Source of the DNA: Brienomyrus brachyistius
Lineage: Eukaryota; Chordata; Actinopteri; Osteoglossiformes; Mormyridae
NCBI RefSeq assembly: GCF_023856365.1
Contig: NW_026042405.1
Location: 186,001 to 250,000, forward strand
Direction of reading: 5' to 3'
DNA length: 64,000 bases
The first letter of the stretch is position 1. Each line of letters begins with the position of its first letter. The notes beneath the pieces are model-generated. The model saw nothing but the letters and a program-made list of their open reading frames with translations, had not been told where the DNA came from and searched no databases. Below are positions 34,500 to 46,664 of the stretch, piece after piece. Position numbers and translations under genes: made by a program.

Positions 34500-35095
34500 G
34501 TAGGTCTTTAATGTTATTTTTAACTTTACACAGTTGAGTATAGTACAGTTACAAAAGAAACTGTTTCCCTCGGACCAAGGTGCTACTTAAATTAACAGAA
34601 GACTAACACATACCAACCTAGCAACATACTGTATGGTGCATAATGAGCAAAAACTGTGCAAACATTGCAGGACAGTGCAAAAAGAGAGGACAACTGACAC
34701 CAACGAGCACAAACAGCACAGTAAACCCAGTACTGAGAAGGCGCAGTTTGGTTGTCCAATGAGGTAGCAATAAAAATAAATAAAAGTAACTGTAAACATG
34801 GCGACAATAAGATAAAAAATAGTAGTTAAATAATAAAGTGTGTTAATGAGTGTATGTGTGTGTGGTATCAGATTAGTCCCTGAGAGTTCAGTAGTCTGAC
34901 GGCATGGGGGATAAAGCTGTTTGAGTCTGGCTGTAAAGGCCCGAATGCTCCGGGACCTATTTCCAGAAGGCAGGAGGGTGAAACGATAATGTGAGGGGTG
35001 GGTGGGGTCATCCACAATGGTGGTGGCTTTGCGGATGCAGTGTGTGGTGTGAATATCTGTGATGGAGGGGAGAGATATGTTAGGGTTATCTTCTT
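34500..35095 (-). mobile_element. LINE 3' end (C-terminus and UTR)
   Basis: The minus-strand frame carries ISLPSITDIHTTHCIRKATT, DDPTHPSHYRFTLLPSGNRS and RSIRAFTARLKQ, the C-terminal end of a common fish LINE. It continues on the far side of an insertion at 35.93-36.26 kb with the RT part. Confidence 0.75.
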
Positions 35096-35905
35096 CTGAA
35101 GATGCGCTGGAAACAAACCAGTCTCTGAACACAGAACAACGCAGACAGCTGTGATGACGTTTTACTTGCTGCAAGGTGTAGGGAATCCACTTGCAGAGTC
35201 TCCGCAGTTTCAGCAAAATGATGGTTTATTGAACAGCAAAAATAATACAATGTAATACAGTGTAGAGACACACCGGGTACTGAAAGGCAGCTCAGATACA
35301 AATTGAAGACAGTTCTTCACCCCCCTTTATACCCAAAAAGGCCCTCCCCACCAAGGTGTTGTGTGTAGGTGTTGTGAGTGAATTTACATATAAAGAGTGA
35401 CCCCCTGGAGTGTGAGGATCCTGAGACAGGGACGGGACAGGACAGGGTGGAGACTTTTATGATCATTGTAATTCAATTCTTATCACCTTATCTTATCCTT
35501 ATCACCATAGTGGTGCCAACTGGAACCCCCATTCTCTCCCTGGCTTCCCCCATGATCATAAATTCCTAACATTGTCTGCATTCAAATGATCAACCAAGAA
35601 CCTTGGGACATTTTTACCACTTTTCCTTACAAAGGGAAGCCCGGTCCTGACCTCGAGGTGTCAGCCTCTCAGTCGAACTCAGCCAACTTCGAAAGAGTAA
35701 CTCCCCTCGCAGTGTCTTTTATTGAGGTACACAAACAGGATATGCAACTGACATTGAACATTGTTTGTCACCATATATGGGGTGGAAATATTCAAGCGAC
35801 AGTTCTTGAGACGTGTTATTGCTCAATTAAGATCAAGCTGCGGCAGGGTGTTGTTTCTAAGCGTCTAGCAAAATGATGATAAAAAAAGTACATATTTCTC
35901 TAACA
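35096..35905 (-). mobile_element. Putative LTR insertion in the LINE
   Basis: Separates the two LINE parts. Read on the minus strand it begins TGTTAGAGAAATATGTAC at 35905, has a TATA box GTATAAAG (35325-35332 complement) and a polyadenylation signal AATAAA (35225-35230 complement) about 100 bp further, the order expected of U3-R. The 3' end and target duplication are not resolved. Confidence 0.5.
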
Positions 35906-35934
35906 CGATACTCCCAATGATTTTCTCACCTGTC

Positions 35935-36260
35935 ATCACTATCTGTTGTAGGGACTTGTGATCTGAGGCGACACAGTTCTCAAAGCAGACCGTGATGCAG
36001 CTGCTCAGGGTGCTTTCAACAGTTCCCCAATAGAGTGTGAGAATGGGAGATGGGCTTTTCTGAGCTTCCGTGGAGAGTAGAGGTGCTGCTGTGCTTTCCT
36101 TACTATGGAGCTGATGTTGAAGGACCTGGTGAGATTCTCCGCCAGATGGACAACAAGGAATCTGGTACTCTCTACGATCTCCACAGATGAGCCATCGATG
36201 TGCAGCAGAGAGTGGTCACTCTGTGTTTTGTGTTCTTCTAACGTCAACAACCATCTCTTT
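35935..36260 (-). mobile_element. LINE RT fragment
   Basis: The minus strand reads LLHIDGSSVEIVESTRFLVV, NISSIVRKAQQHLY and FSHSIGELLKAP, the RT thumb side of the LINE whose C-terminus is at 34.5-35.1 kb. Confidence 0.65.
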
Positions 36261-36479
36261 GGTCAACATTCAGAGACAGGTTGTTGGCTCTGCAGCAGTC
36301 CGATAGTCATCACACTTCCTCTTTGTATGCTGAGTCACCGTTTTTATTGATGAGACCCACAACAGTCTTGTCATCTGCCTGATGTTGATGATGGAATTCG
36401 AAATGTGCATTGCTGCTCAGTTGTGAGTCATCGGAGTTAACAGCAGTGGGCTGAGCATAAAGTCCTGGGTTCCTGCTAC

Positions 36480-37022
36480 AGCGTCTGAGCAGTTGCCTTC
36501 GTCGCCCATAGCTCCTGCGCAGCCCGAGCAGCCGCCTCCGCTGCCCCCTGCGGCCCCAGAGCCCGAGCAGCCGCCGCCTGCTTTGCCCGTAGCTCCTGAG
36601 CAGCCGCCTCCGCTGCCCCCTGCGGCCCCAGAGCCCACGCCCGAGGCGCTCCCTCCGCCTCAAATGACTGTGCCCCCTGGGGCTCTTGTTCCTGGCCCCA
36701 CTCCTGTCCCTGACCCAGCTCCAGACTTTCCTGCCCTAGTCCCCGAGGAGGTCCCGGACAGTCTGACCACCGTGTGTGCCACGCCCCCTGATTATCCACG
36801 TGTGCTTCCCTGATCGTACCCAGCTGTGTCCGATTATTTTCAATCAGTCCTGTCTATTTGAGTTCATGTCTTACTAGAGTTCAGTGTCCGTCATTGAAGT
36901 CCGTCTGCGTGAGATGTTTCCTGCACCCCGTGTTCCTAATAAATCCCCGTATTTCCCCGTATCCTGCCTGCCTTGCCTGTTTCCTGCCCGTCCGCCGCTC
37001 CCGTTAAATGGCGATCGTGACA
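36480..37022 (+). mobile_element. 3' end of gypsy-type element: proline-rich frame plus LTR
   Basis: A plus-strand frame (36493-36813) of Pro/Glu/Ala-rich repeats (PPPLPPAAPEPEQPP) ends VCATPPDYPRVLP and stop. It runs into an LTR (from about 36755; ends GATCGTGACA at 37022) related to the solo LTR in brachyury. The same terminal phrase ends the 360-residue frame at 57-58 kb. Integrase and RT are not present, so it is a 5'-truncated copy. Confidence 0.65.
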
Positions 37023-37419
37023 CAAGGCACACGCACATCAAGTACCAATGCAGCAAATACAGATGAACAATTTAGGAGGAATACTAGTCAAAGGAAGGAA
37101 GAAAAGCAGCCCACCCTATCTCATGGTCACGGACACAAACATCAGGGAGTGTTATGAAGAAGACATCACACTTAACACCATTGGTTTTATGCAGTGAATT
37201 ACACCAGAGAGAGTTTTTACATTCTAGCTGTGTTACGTAACATTCCTCAGCCTTCAGGTTTTTTCCACACAATGCACGACATGCAGGGGTGCCAAACAAA
37301 ACAGCGGAACTGCAGTGTAGCCAATTATTTGTTTCAGTAGTTTTAAGAAAACTAGAACATAAAATGTTTGTTTTACTTAGTCCACAAAAGAGTTTTTACC
37401 TATCTTAGTGTATTTTACA

Positions 37420-38913
37420 TCACATACACTCTCGGTCCGTTGTGGAGTCCATCCCACTGTAGTTGGAGAATGCTGCCATCAGTCGCTTGGTGTAGCACTC
37501 GCAGGATTTACCAGGCTCCTGTTTAAACTGATGCATCATGCCCCAGTCCATGCGCAGGAGGACCAGTCTCTGAAGGGCTGTCGCATGGTGAGGCCTGTTC
37601 TGCCTGGGGTCCAGCAGGTCACTGGCAATGTCCTTCAACTCACAGTGGGCTTGCGTTCATAGTGGGGTACCGCAGGGTTCGATTTTAGGACCACTATTGT
37701 TCCTAATTTACATAAATGATATGGATACCAATATATACAGTAAACTGGTGAAATTTGCAGATGACACCAAGGTGGGTGGTGTAGCAGATACTGAATTAGT
37801 GGCTCAGCAGCTACAGCGGGATCTTGATTTAATTAGTGACTGGGCCGATACCTGGCAGATGAAATTTAACGTCGATAAATATAAGGTACTCCATCTAGGG
37901 AGCAGAAATATAAAGTACAGGTATTTCATGGGTGTCACTGAAATAAAGGTAGCTGATCATGAGAAAGACCTTGGTGTGTATGTTGATGCTTCCATGTCCC
38001 ATTCTCGCCAGTGTGGGGAAGCAATAAAAAAGGCCAATAGGATGTTGGGGTATATCTCCAGGTGTGTGGAGTTTAAGTCAAGGGAGGTAATGCTAAGATT
38101 ATACAATTCCTTGGTGAGACCTCACCTAGAATATTGTGTGCAGGTTTGGTCACCATATCTTAAAAAGGACATTGTGGCCTTAGAAAAGGTGCAGCGTAGG
38201 GCCACAAAAATGATTCCTGGTCTTAGAGGAATGTCATACGAGGAACGGTTACTTGAGCTAAATCTGTTCAGTCTCAAGCAAAGGAGATTGAGGGGGGACA
38301 TGATCCAGGTATATAAGATTCTAACAGGTTTGGATGCTGTTCAACCAAATAGTTACTTCAGCATTAGTTTAAATACACGAACTCGTGGCCATAGGTGGAA
38401 ATTAGCGGGAGAACATTTCAAGCTGGATTTAAGGAAGCACTTCTTTACGCAGCGTGTAGAGTATGGAATAGTCTTCCTGATAATGTAGTGCAAGCTGAAT
38501 CCTTGGGTTCCTTTAAATCAGAGCTAGATAAGATTTTAACGACTCTGAGCTATTAGTTTAGTTCTCCCCAAGCGAGCTTGATGGGCCGAATGGCCTCGTC
38601 TCGTTTGTATAGTTCTTATGTTCTTATGTTCAACTCCTTCATCTACAGTGTCAGATGAGCAAACCTTATCTCCCCCTTGAGGATTTGGACATACCAACAT
38701 AGGGGCAAGAATTTCTGCTACCTCGTCCTGCTGCCTGAGTGTTTCGCCACGGCACTTCTTCACCGAGAAGGAGGTAGAGTCGGGTGCTGAATGGTTATGA
38801 TCCTCGTCTGCAGGGGGGAGAGGGGAAGGGGCAGGGGAACCACTGGCTACTCCTCCCTCGGTGGCATAAGGAGGAAGCTGCTGTTTGGGCAGCAATGCTT
38901 GGGCAGGAGCCAC
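37420..38913 (-). pseudogene. gag-like relic split by a LINE
   Basis: Two minus-strand pieces flank a LINE: 38640-38913 (QQDEVAEILAPMLVCPNPQG) and 37420-37638 (DIASDLLDPRQNRPHHAT, FKQEPGKSCECYTKRLMA). Shared phrases with 9.2-9.8 kb show a common gag-type origin. The protein's normal role would be capsid formation of an LTR retroelement; this copy is incomplete and interrupted. Confidence 0.6.
37642..38628 (+). mobile_element. CR1/Jockey-like LINE, 5'-truncated, with TSD
   Basis: The frame runs SGVPQGSILGPLLFLIYIND, then FADDTKVGG (RT catalytic box), DLDLISDWADTWQMKFN, KDLGVYVDASMSHS, LEYCVQVWSPYLKKD, and ends early near 38488 in an altered frame. The 3' end is TTCTTATGTTCTTATG. The target TTCAACTC is repeated at 37634-37641 and 38629-38636. 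5' truncation is usual for LINEs. It retains about 260 residues of intact RT, the best-preserved LINE here. Confidence 0.88.
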
Positions 38914-41900
38914 ACAGTTTATTTCTGGGTATCTAATTAGCGGACACCATTAGGTCCCTTCAGGGGCTCCACAGACAAACTCATTGACAAAATAGAATTG
39001 TCACAGAAAAATTCTTTGTCACATGCTCAGTCGACATGGACTGTGTGCTATTTACATATTTTTGGCACAAACGAAATCTCATATGCATATCGATGTATCT
39101 TTCGCACAAGTGGACCTCCATCACTTTAAAGAGGGTAAACTCTGATCAGGAAATTTACGACGTCAGAATAAACGGATTTTTTAACAGAAGTAACTGACAT
39201 GCCCTAATAAGGAAATGCATACAATCAGAATACAATATCTGTGGTTTTTAACAGTGGTAACAATCTGATAATGAAAGGAATCAGATCAACATTTCTATAG
39301 CATGTAACAGAGCTTGCTCCCCTCCAGAACTCATTGTTCCAGTAGTTATCTGAAATCATCTGCAGGAGCTATTCTTTTATTTGTATATTAAGCATAATTA
39401 TTCATGAATATTATTGATTATGTTTATTTGTTTAATGTTTTTATTTATTCGTATTTATTGTTTATAATATAATGTTATATAGTATTGCAACACTTGAAAC
39501 GAGAGGTACTTGCCTGCCTTAGTGATATTTACTATTGTCTAAGTGTATTCCCACCTGTAGGAGGCAGCAATGGTTGTTATTAAAGGTGCTGAGATTACGC
39601 GGCTCAGGGCTGAAGGTGCAAAGTGAAACAGTCATTGACCGTATTTGCCATGTGTGATGGTGTCTGCATATCGGCCCTTTTGCGCCAAACAAACCAGTTC
39701 AAAGTACTGTGTGTTAAAATATCATATGAATAAATCCTCTCAAGAACTAAACTCAATATCGTATCCTCATCATTCAACGCGTCTGACTTTTGCACCTCTT
39801 ACCACAAGGCAGTGGATTACATGGGGAAATTACAAACAAGGAGAATTTAATCTGTTTTTCCTCTACATTGTCGTTATTCAGAATATTACAGACTATGAAC
39901 AAAAACGGACAATGTAAGAAAATAAAAAAATGTGTATGACAGAAAGCTAGAGTATTTTTGCAATGGTGAGCACTAGCTGGTTTATGTACTAGCTCACACT
40001 CAAGAAACAGCATAAATGCTACTCATACACAGTTGGGGGGCAGGGGTCAGTCCTTGTGCCTGTAATGAGGTCACCAGTTGAAACTAACCCAGCCTCAGCA
40101 CGTCTGTGGGTCCTTGAGCAAGGCCCTTAACCCCCAGCTCCCTGGGCGCCCCAACAGGTAGCTGCACTTCGCGGACAACTTACTCCACAAAGAGTAAGTT
40201 GAGGGAGACATAAAAAACACAATTTCCCCACGGGGATTAATAAAGTCCATCCATCTATGGAATATTATTTAGCACTATATAACGCAGAATATAAGAATTA
40301 CGATTTTATAAAAAGTATGCCAAATATCCATGATATAATCATTACAATGTAAACATTATAATGTAATCAACACAATGGAACCAACTGAGTATGTATTTGC
40401 ACCTTTTGTTAGTCTGAGTTTCTGTTAGCTACTTTGTTAGTCCTGAATCTATGAATATTCACATTTTTATCGCGTATATTTTATCACTATGTAAAAGGAC
40501 AAATATATTATCAACCTTTTAGTGAGACAATGTGTAAACGGCTGAAACTACCAAGGTTTACTACTGAAGGAAGGGATTCACCTGAGTTCACCAAAAGTTC
40601 ATGGCTGAGTATTTTTAAAAAACCAAGTGGAGCTGCTCGCGCCACTATTATGTTCAACCGAGAGGCCAAACGGTAAAAGAAATGACTGTCAAACTTATCA
40701 CCTAGGGGTAAATATAAATCTATACAAATATCACCTGCATGCACATTACTTCTTTTACAATAACCAACTCCTGATCCATACTGTTAGTCGTGAAAAAAAT
40801 AACTATTGTGTACATAGAGGCCCTGTGTAAAAAGATAACTGCCAAGGAAAAGATCAAAAACATTTATTTCAAGGATTCAAAGTTTTTATGGTCATGTACA
40901 GTGTACAGTGCAGTTCTTATTTGATTAACTTGAATGTCTTCATAGACAAGACGATTAAACAAATAAAGCAGCGCAACATTACAGTAACTAACAACAAACA
41001 AAGCTCACGAGTACTATTACAATATTCATATCATTTATTTAAATTTAATTTTACCAAGTAAATTAATTGAAAAGCAGTTACCGCTTTACCTGCTTCTCGG
41101 GAGAAATAGCAGATATACAAACGTCATGTATGTAACTAAAATCTTAAGCCAATAAGGGCAAAGTTGTGTCGTAATGGAGGCGGATCCAGCCTGTGCAGCC
41201 TGCTAAGAGGTGCTGCCTGATGTGTCTTGCTCTCGCGGAGTTTTGGTACCATGTGACATGGTGACGTAATGCAACGGGCGATAAAAAATATAACCATGAT
41301 GCATTGCGTCAGGACCAGAATGCATTGCTTTAAGCTAGCGCTGTATGTGGGTGCATGAAGTGGAAAGCACCCAATAATAAACATAACATTTTTTTAAAAA
41401 TGTTTTCTTCACCGGTGCAGTGAATTTAAATAAAGAGCTATGATGGTGCTGCAAATGGCTTTGCATAGTAGTTAGTAGTAGCATTAGCCGCTGTGTGCGG
41501 CATTAGCTTTCTACAGTCCTTACAGATGGTTCGTGTTTTGTCTGTCTCCCTTTCGCCATTTATATTTTCCGCCGGGCACCCGAAATGCTGACACACAAAA
41601 GATTCAAAAGTGTCTGGGGTATCTACTATAGTAATTTAGTCAGATGCCGACATATTTACAGCAGCTCATTTGCAGCGCATTCGTGAAACGGCTTTTCGCT
41701 CCAACGAGAAATCTCGTCATGTTGTAATATCGCGAGATCTCGTGACACGCGTTTCACTCCCACTTCTTAGTAACAGTCATGATTTGATAAAGTGACAACC
41801 TGCGTAATAATTGGTAATACATAGAGTTTGCTATTGTTCAGGCTAGCAGACTGTTATGGCTTGAGGTTAATGGTGCCTGTTACTTGTGAATTTTCACATT

Positions 41901-42150
41901 TGCAGGGATCTTCTGCCTCGTGAACGTGAAACGGGTAATTATGCTAAAAGAAGAAAAAAGCAGAACTGCAATGTGTGTAAGGCTGGTGCTGATTTTTCAG
42001 TCTGAACACAGTAAAATTTATACAAATTACCTGTATTCAAACTTGTATTCTTTATATAGTTTGGTTAATTACTATTTAAAAGTTTTATCTGCGCTCCATT
42101 GTATAACTTATATTGGAGACTTGTATGTACTTTTCGATTGGAAATGGTTA
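38914..42150. other. Sparse region, one SINE-like copy
   Basis: Mostly unassigned AT-rich sequence. A second copy of the SINE at 23.4 kb lies at about 40050-40255 (TCCTTGAGCAAGGCCCTTAA, GGGGATTAATAAAGTCC). No gene recognised. Confidence 0.45.
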
Positions 42151-42158
42151 GCTGTATA

Positions 42159-42302
42159 CAGGGGCGCCGCTAAGGGGGGGAAAGTTGGGACAATTCTAAG
42201 GGCCCACGCCCTTTAGGGGCCCCCAGAGATCTGAATGGGTGTGGTAGGGGGGCCCAACCTCATATTTTGTCATAGGGCCCAAAATTGCTAGCGGCGCCCC
42301 TG
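42159..42302. mobile_element. Short hAT-like MITE with 8-bp TSD
   Basis: 144 bp with inverted ends CAGGGGCGCCGCTA and TAGCGGCGCCCCTG. GCTGTATA is perfectly duplicated at 42151-42158 and 42303-42310. No coding content. Confidence 0.93.
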
Positions 42303-42310
42303 GCTGTATA

Positions 42311-44150
42311 TACTTTGAATATTTTTATGATTAATTTCTTTGTTTATTTAATTTGGCAACAGATCTACACTTTTAGCAGTATTGCTGTCAATTTTTGTGA
42401 AAGTTGTTACTAAATAAAACAAAAGAAGCAGACTTGTGTAAATCCTATATTGGTCGTGTATTCTTCCTGTAGCGTAGTGACAGCTTTTTGTACGGAAGCC
42501 GTGAACGGCTGTGCTTGCAAATATATTTTCTTCTGAATAATTAGAAGGATAAGCATATTTTGTCGCCGCCGCGAGATAGTCATGCCATACACAGCTCTGC
42601 TCGTTTTTGTACTGTAACCGTGTTACTTAATTTGCGAATCCATGAATTTAACGTTGACATTAAGTCAACATTGACATTGACAACGTTGACATTAAGTGTT
42701 GCACCTATCTAGTGTTTTACCGTGAAGGGCATGTTATATCTTGTCTCTAAGTCGCACTATGGTCCAGGGGAATGCTATGTCATATTAGAACATGTGTCGA
42801 TGATGTGGCAATATAAATATTTTAGAATACTGTCAGTTTTAGTTTCAGAAATCCATCATTTGAGAAAAAAGGCCAGTCACGACAAATATATATGGAATAT
42901 AACAACAGAGGTTAGCTGTATTTGTTTAAGTGTAAAGATGCACATAGAAACATGCATGAGCTCATCTGAGAATAAACTGAATGCAATGAAGATTTGTGAC
43001 TCCTGCTGGAAAATGCGAATAGTGGCAGGGTCTTCAAGCAGTACATTTGTCTGAGAGTCAGTTAATATTAGGAAAGGCACCGTTTTTTTTTCAATGGCGC
43101 TAATTATCAAGAAGGAAATGGAGTACCCCAGTACCTGGTTTACGGGCACTGGAAGCTCCAGTATCAGTCAGACTTTCATGTAAGTATATGTGTGTTTAAT
43201 GACTTGTGCATGTTTCATCTTTACCAGGGGCAGAGGGGAAACTCAATAAATAGCCTTCTCTCACACTTCCAGGCCTGCAGAACTGAGCATGTCCCCTGGT
43301 TTTGTGCATATGTCTGTAGGCTTTGGTTTTTCCTATGGGGGCTTCAATTTCCTCCCAGAGTACAAATACGTGCAGATCAGTTGCATTGGGGAGTCCATAC
43401 TGTGATGCTGAGTGGGTGTAGGAGGAGATTGAGAGATGAAACTCCGGATGATTTACTCCCTCGGCTAACTAACCAGAACAGGATCGTACCAATACCAAAA
43501 TGATAAGTTTATAAATGTTTTTCACTACCCTGATTCATTCAGTTATTTCTGTTTGTTAATTCCATCCCCCAAGCAAATACATAAATAAACAAACAAATAT
43601 TCAGGGGGAATGTGTCATAGGTGATAGAATCAGTGGATGAATCTAAAGAAAAAAAGTAATGATTTCTTTCTCTCCAAAACACAATGCACAAAACTCTTAA
43701 GTTAGGTAAGACATTGAAATTTTATGACAGTAGCATGATGCAGAGGAACAACAGAAGGAAAAATCTAACTAAACCTGAGTCAACTAGGACTAATTACACT
43801 AAATGAAGTGGAACACACAAAATACCTAAAACAACTTAATAAACAAGCAAGAAATATTACATTTGATTAACTATACTGATGCCTGAGGGAAGTTCTTGTG
43901 CATAATGCAGCAAGTATATACAGCTGCAGAGACACTACACATAGTGCAAATAAATTAAAAAGTATACAGTACACACACTGATTCCTGAAAAATCTAAATA
44001 CCATGGAATACTAATGAAATACTGATGATGATGATAATAATAGAAATAATAATGAATTAGTTTAGGGTATTATGCAATTGACATGTACAATTAAAAAAGA
44101 AATTGCACCAGACATTTCCTGTGGCAAAGAAGGGTTGCTTTGTGCCACAT
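42311..44150. other. No recognisable gene
   Basis: Overlapping plus- and minus-strand open frames at 42722-43149 have no recognised domain. About 43290-43410 resembles a decayed SINE middle section. Confidence 0.35.
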
Positions 44151-44153
44151 TAC

Positions 44154-44360
44154 TCAAGTCAATTCACTTTATTTTGTATAGTACATTTTCATAGCCTTAC
44201 ATTGTCTCAAAGCACTTTACTTTGTCCCTGCCCAATTGTCCCAGTGAGCAAGATCTAGCCTGAAAAATTAGAAAGCGACATTGGCAAGGATAAACTCAGT
44301 CATAGTAAGAAACCTTTGGAGGAACCAGAGTGAAAGGGGGAGCCCATCCTCCACAGGTCA
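44154..44360 (-). mobile_element. L2-like LINE 3'-UTR fragment
   Basis: AATTCACTTTATTT, CAAAGCACTTTACTTTG and GGAGCCCATCCTCC are the reverse complement of the 3' untranslated region seen at 7.3-7.5 kb; a related short piece is at 54.24-54.35 kb. Confidence 0.6.
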
Positions 44361-44740
44361 GAAGTCACGTTAACAAAGTCCTGATTTATATGGTTTATAT
44401 GGTTCAATTAGTTAAGTCCGGATGTAAATACAGAATAACTGGCAGCAGGGCACACAGGAAAGACGTAAACAGGCAGGAGGGCAGGCAGGAGGGTGGCACA
44501 GGCAGGACGTAATGGGCAGGAGGGCGGGCAGGCAGGGCAGCACAGGCAGCCAGAACTGTTTTGCCACTGCAGTTTGTTTTACAATTTCATCTGCATTTGT
44601 TCCCCCAAGGTATAACAGCAGCTAATTTATGAACATGCTGCTTTTCAGAAAAGTTTAATTTCCAGGAGCATGACCAGTGCATACATTTAGTGTTGATGGT
44701 TCTTTGTAAAATGGATGTTCTGTACTTTTATTGATCTGTC

Positions 44741-44880
44741 CATCCATCCATCCATCCATCCATCCATCCATCCATCCATCCATTCATCCATTTTCTAACT
44801 ACTTCTGATGAAGTTCCGGGTTATGAGGTATCCTGAAGCCCAGGCAATATGGGACAAACACACACATGCACACACATAGG
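44741..44880 (-). repeat. (CCAT)n tract with SINE tail
   Basis: About a dozen CCAT units precede a decayed SINE tail (CATTTTCTAACTACTTCTGA, then CCTGAAGCCCAGGCA) and a short CA tract. Confidence 0.7.
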
Positions 44881-45140
44881 GTATACCTATCCTTATGGGG
44901 CCCGCTCATTGACTTCTATTGGATAAATGCTAACGCTAACTATGACAATCTTAACCCCCACCCTGCCCTAACCATAAACATAAGTAACCAAGCAAAATAA
45001 AAGAGGTTTTGCATTTTTAGTTTTTCCACAGCAGTCACAGATTTTTATAAAATAGAGTTTTCCTGGTTTTCAGTTTCGTGGTCCCCATAAGGGAAAAAAA
45101 AAACAGGTATTTATCACGCTATGGGGTAGGATAGGTATAC
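44881..45140. mobile_element. MITE-like element with 12-bp inverted ends
   Basis: GTATACCTATCC at 44881-44892 is exactly inverted at 45129-45140 (GGATAGGTATAC). CA-rich sequence flanks both sides. No target duplication was defined. Confidence 0.5.
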
Positions 45141-45538
45141 CCGCTCGCACACACACACACAGACATGCACACAAATGGATAGATCACCACAGTTACTATG
45201 GATGTCGATCCTGCAATAATGAGACAGAACTATCATACTTAACAGGATCATATCCCTAGTTCTACATATGCATAATTATATTTAAAAAAGATCCCACGCA
45301 CCTAGCACATGAGATGTTTGAACTTCTGCCCTCTGGTAAACGTTACCGCAGTATGCATTGCAGAACAACCAGATTTAATAAGAGCTTCTAACCCCAAAGC
45401 CATCAGAATACTAAATGCTAATGAACATACGTTTATGTGAAACCCTACTCTCTCTTACTCTCTGTGCACTTTATTACCACAACTGGTATTAAGTTTACTT
45501 TTTATTTATACAGTATAGTGCAATAATATAATCACGAT

Positions 45539-45890
45539 TTGTGTGTGAGTGTGCCCTGTGATGGGCTGCCCCCCATCCTGGATTGTTCCCTGCCTCGTGC
45601 CCATTCCACATTCCGGGATAGGTTCCGGACCACCCGCGACCCAGTAGGATAAGCAGTTTGGAAAATGGATGGATGGATATAACTAACATAAGACAGACAT
45701 TACACCTAACAAACAATAAACACGAAATAAAGGAGTGGATACAAAAAAAATGTAATGCAATGACCAGATTTAACACCTGGATTATGTCCCCCCTTAGTCT
45801 CCTTTGCTCGAGGCTAAACAGATTCAGCTCAGCTAACCTCTCCTCATTAAACATTCCTCTAAGACCAGGAATCATTCTCCCAGCCAAGCA
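45539..45890. repeat. Mosaic of SINE, LTR and LINE fragments
   Basis: Three truncated pieces abut: a plus-strand SINE tail (45539-45677), a 90-bp patch nearly identical to 49.56-49.65 kb (ATAACTAACATAAGACAGAC), and about 110 bp of minus-strand CR1-like LINE nearly identical to 51.00-51.11 kb. Confidence 0.75.
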
Positions 45891-46664
45891 AGCCTGAGTC
45901 CGGCTTCCACTCCCCCGATCCCCAGCAATGTTAACTTGGAAGGGCGTATTCTGTATGCACAACTGAGACAACCCAGGTGGAGCTTATCGGCTGGCAAAAT
46001 TGCCTTCAGGTATCACCCACCCTAGTGAGAGTCCAAGCTAGGGCCGTTCTCAGAACTCACCCTAAACGAAGTCCTGCTCAAAAGTTGTAATGACCGCCTG
46101 AGGTACCTGTCAGCCTTGCCCGTAATGAGTCAGTGGGTGTAGCCGGGCTGACACGCTTTTGGGCATCCAATTGCTGAGAACTCCCCTTCGGTTCTGACAA
46201 ACTGTACGATCACAAGCAGTGACAGCAGAGCCACAGACAAGCTCAACCAACAGAGAGCGAATGGTAAGCACCCAGCACCCGAAGGGCTCAACTGATCACA
46301 TCCAAACGACTTCCTGATGGGATTGTGTACGTAACTGGTTTACTGTTGTTAATAGTGGTTGAACTTCTATGCAAGTCCCCTTGTTGGGGGAGATGGAATG
46401 AATGAAAGCATAAGGTGAAATAAAACCTAAAATAAATCAAAAAGGTTAAACGGGAATCAAACCAAATGAATTGTGTTTCTTATTCAATTGTAAACATCAA
46501 TTAGTTATGCAACAATAACCTAATTGGATGTTAATGTATTGTGATCAAACTGATTTAGTCTGTGAAGTTGATTCCTGCTTTCAGGCAAGAACCTGTGTGT
46601 CCAATTATGCGTGTTGTATCACCGCAGTTGACCACCAGAGACCCAACTCAGATGTTGTTAACCT

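Noticed and set aside
42722..43149. Two opposing open frames near 43 kb
   Set aside because: No domain, splice sites or family recognised; both strands open in AT-rich DNA.
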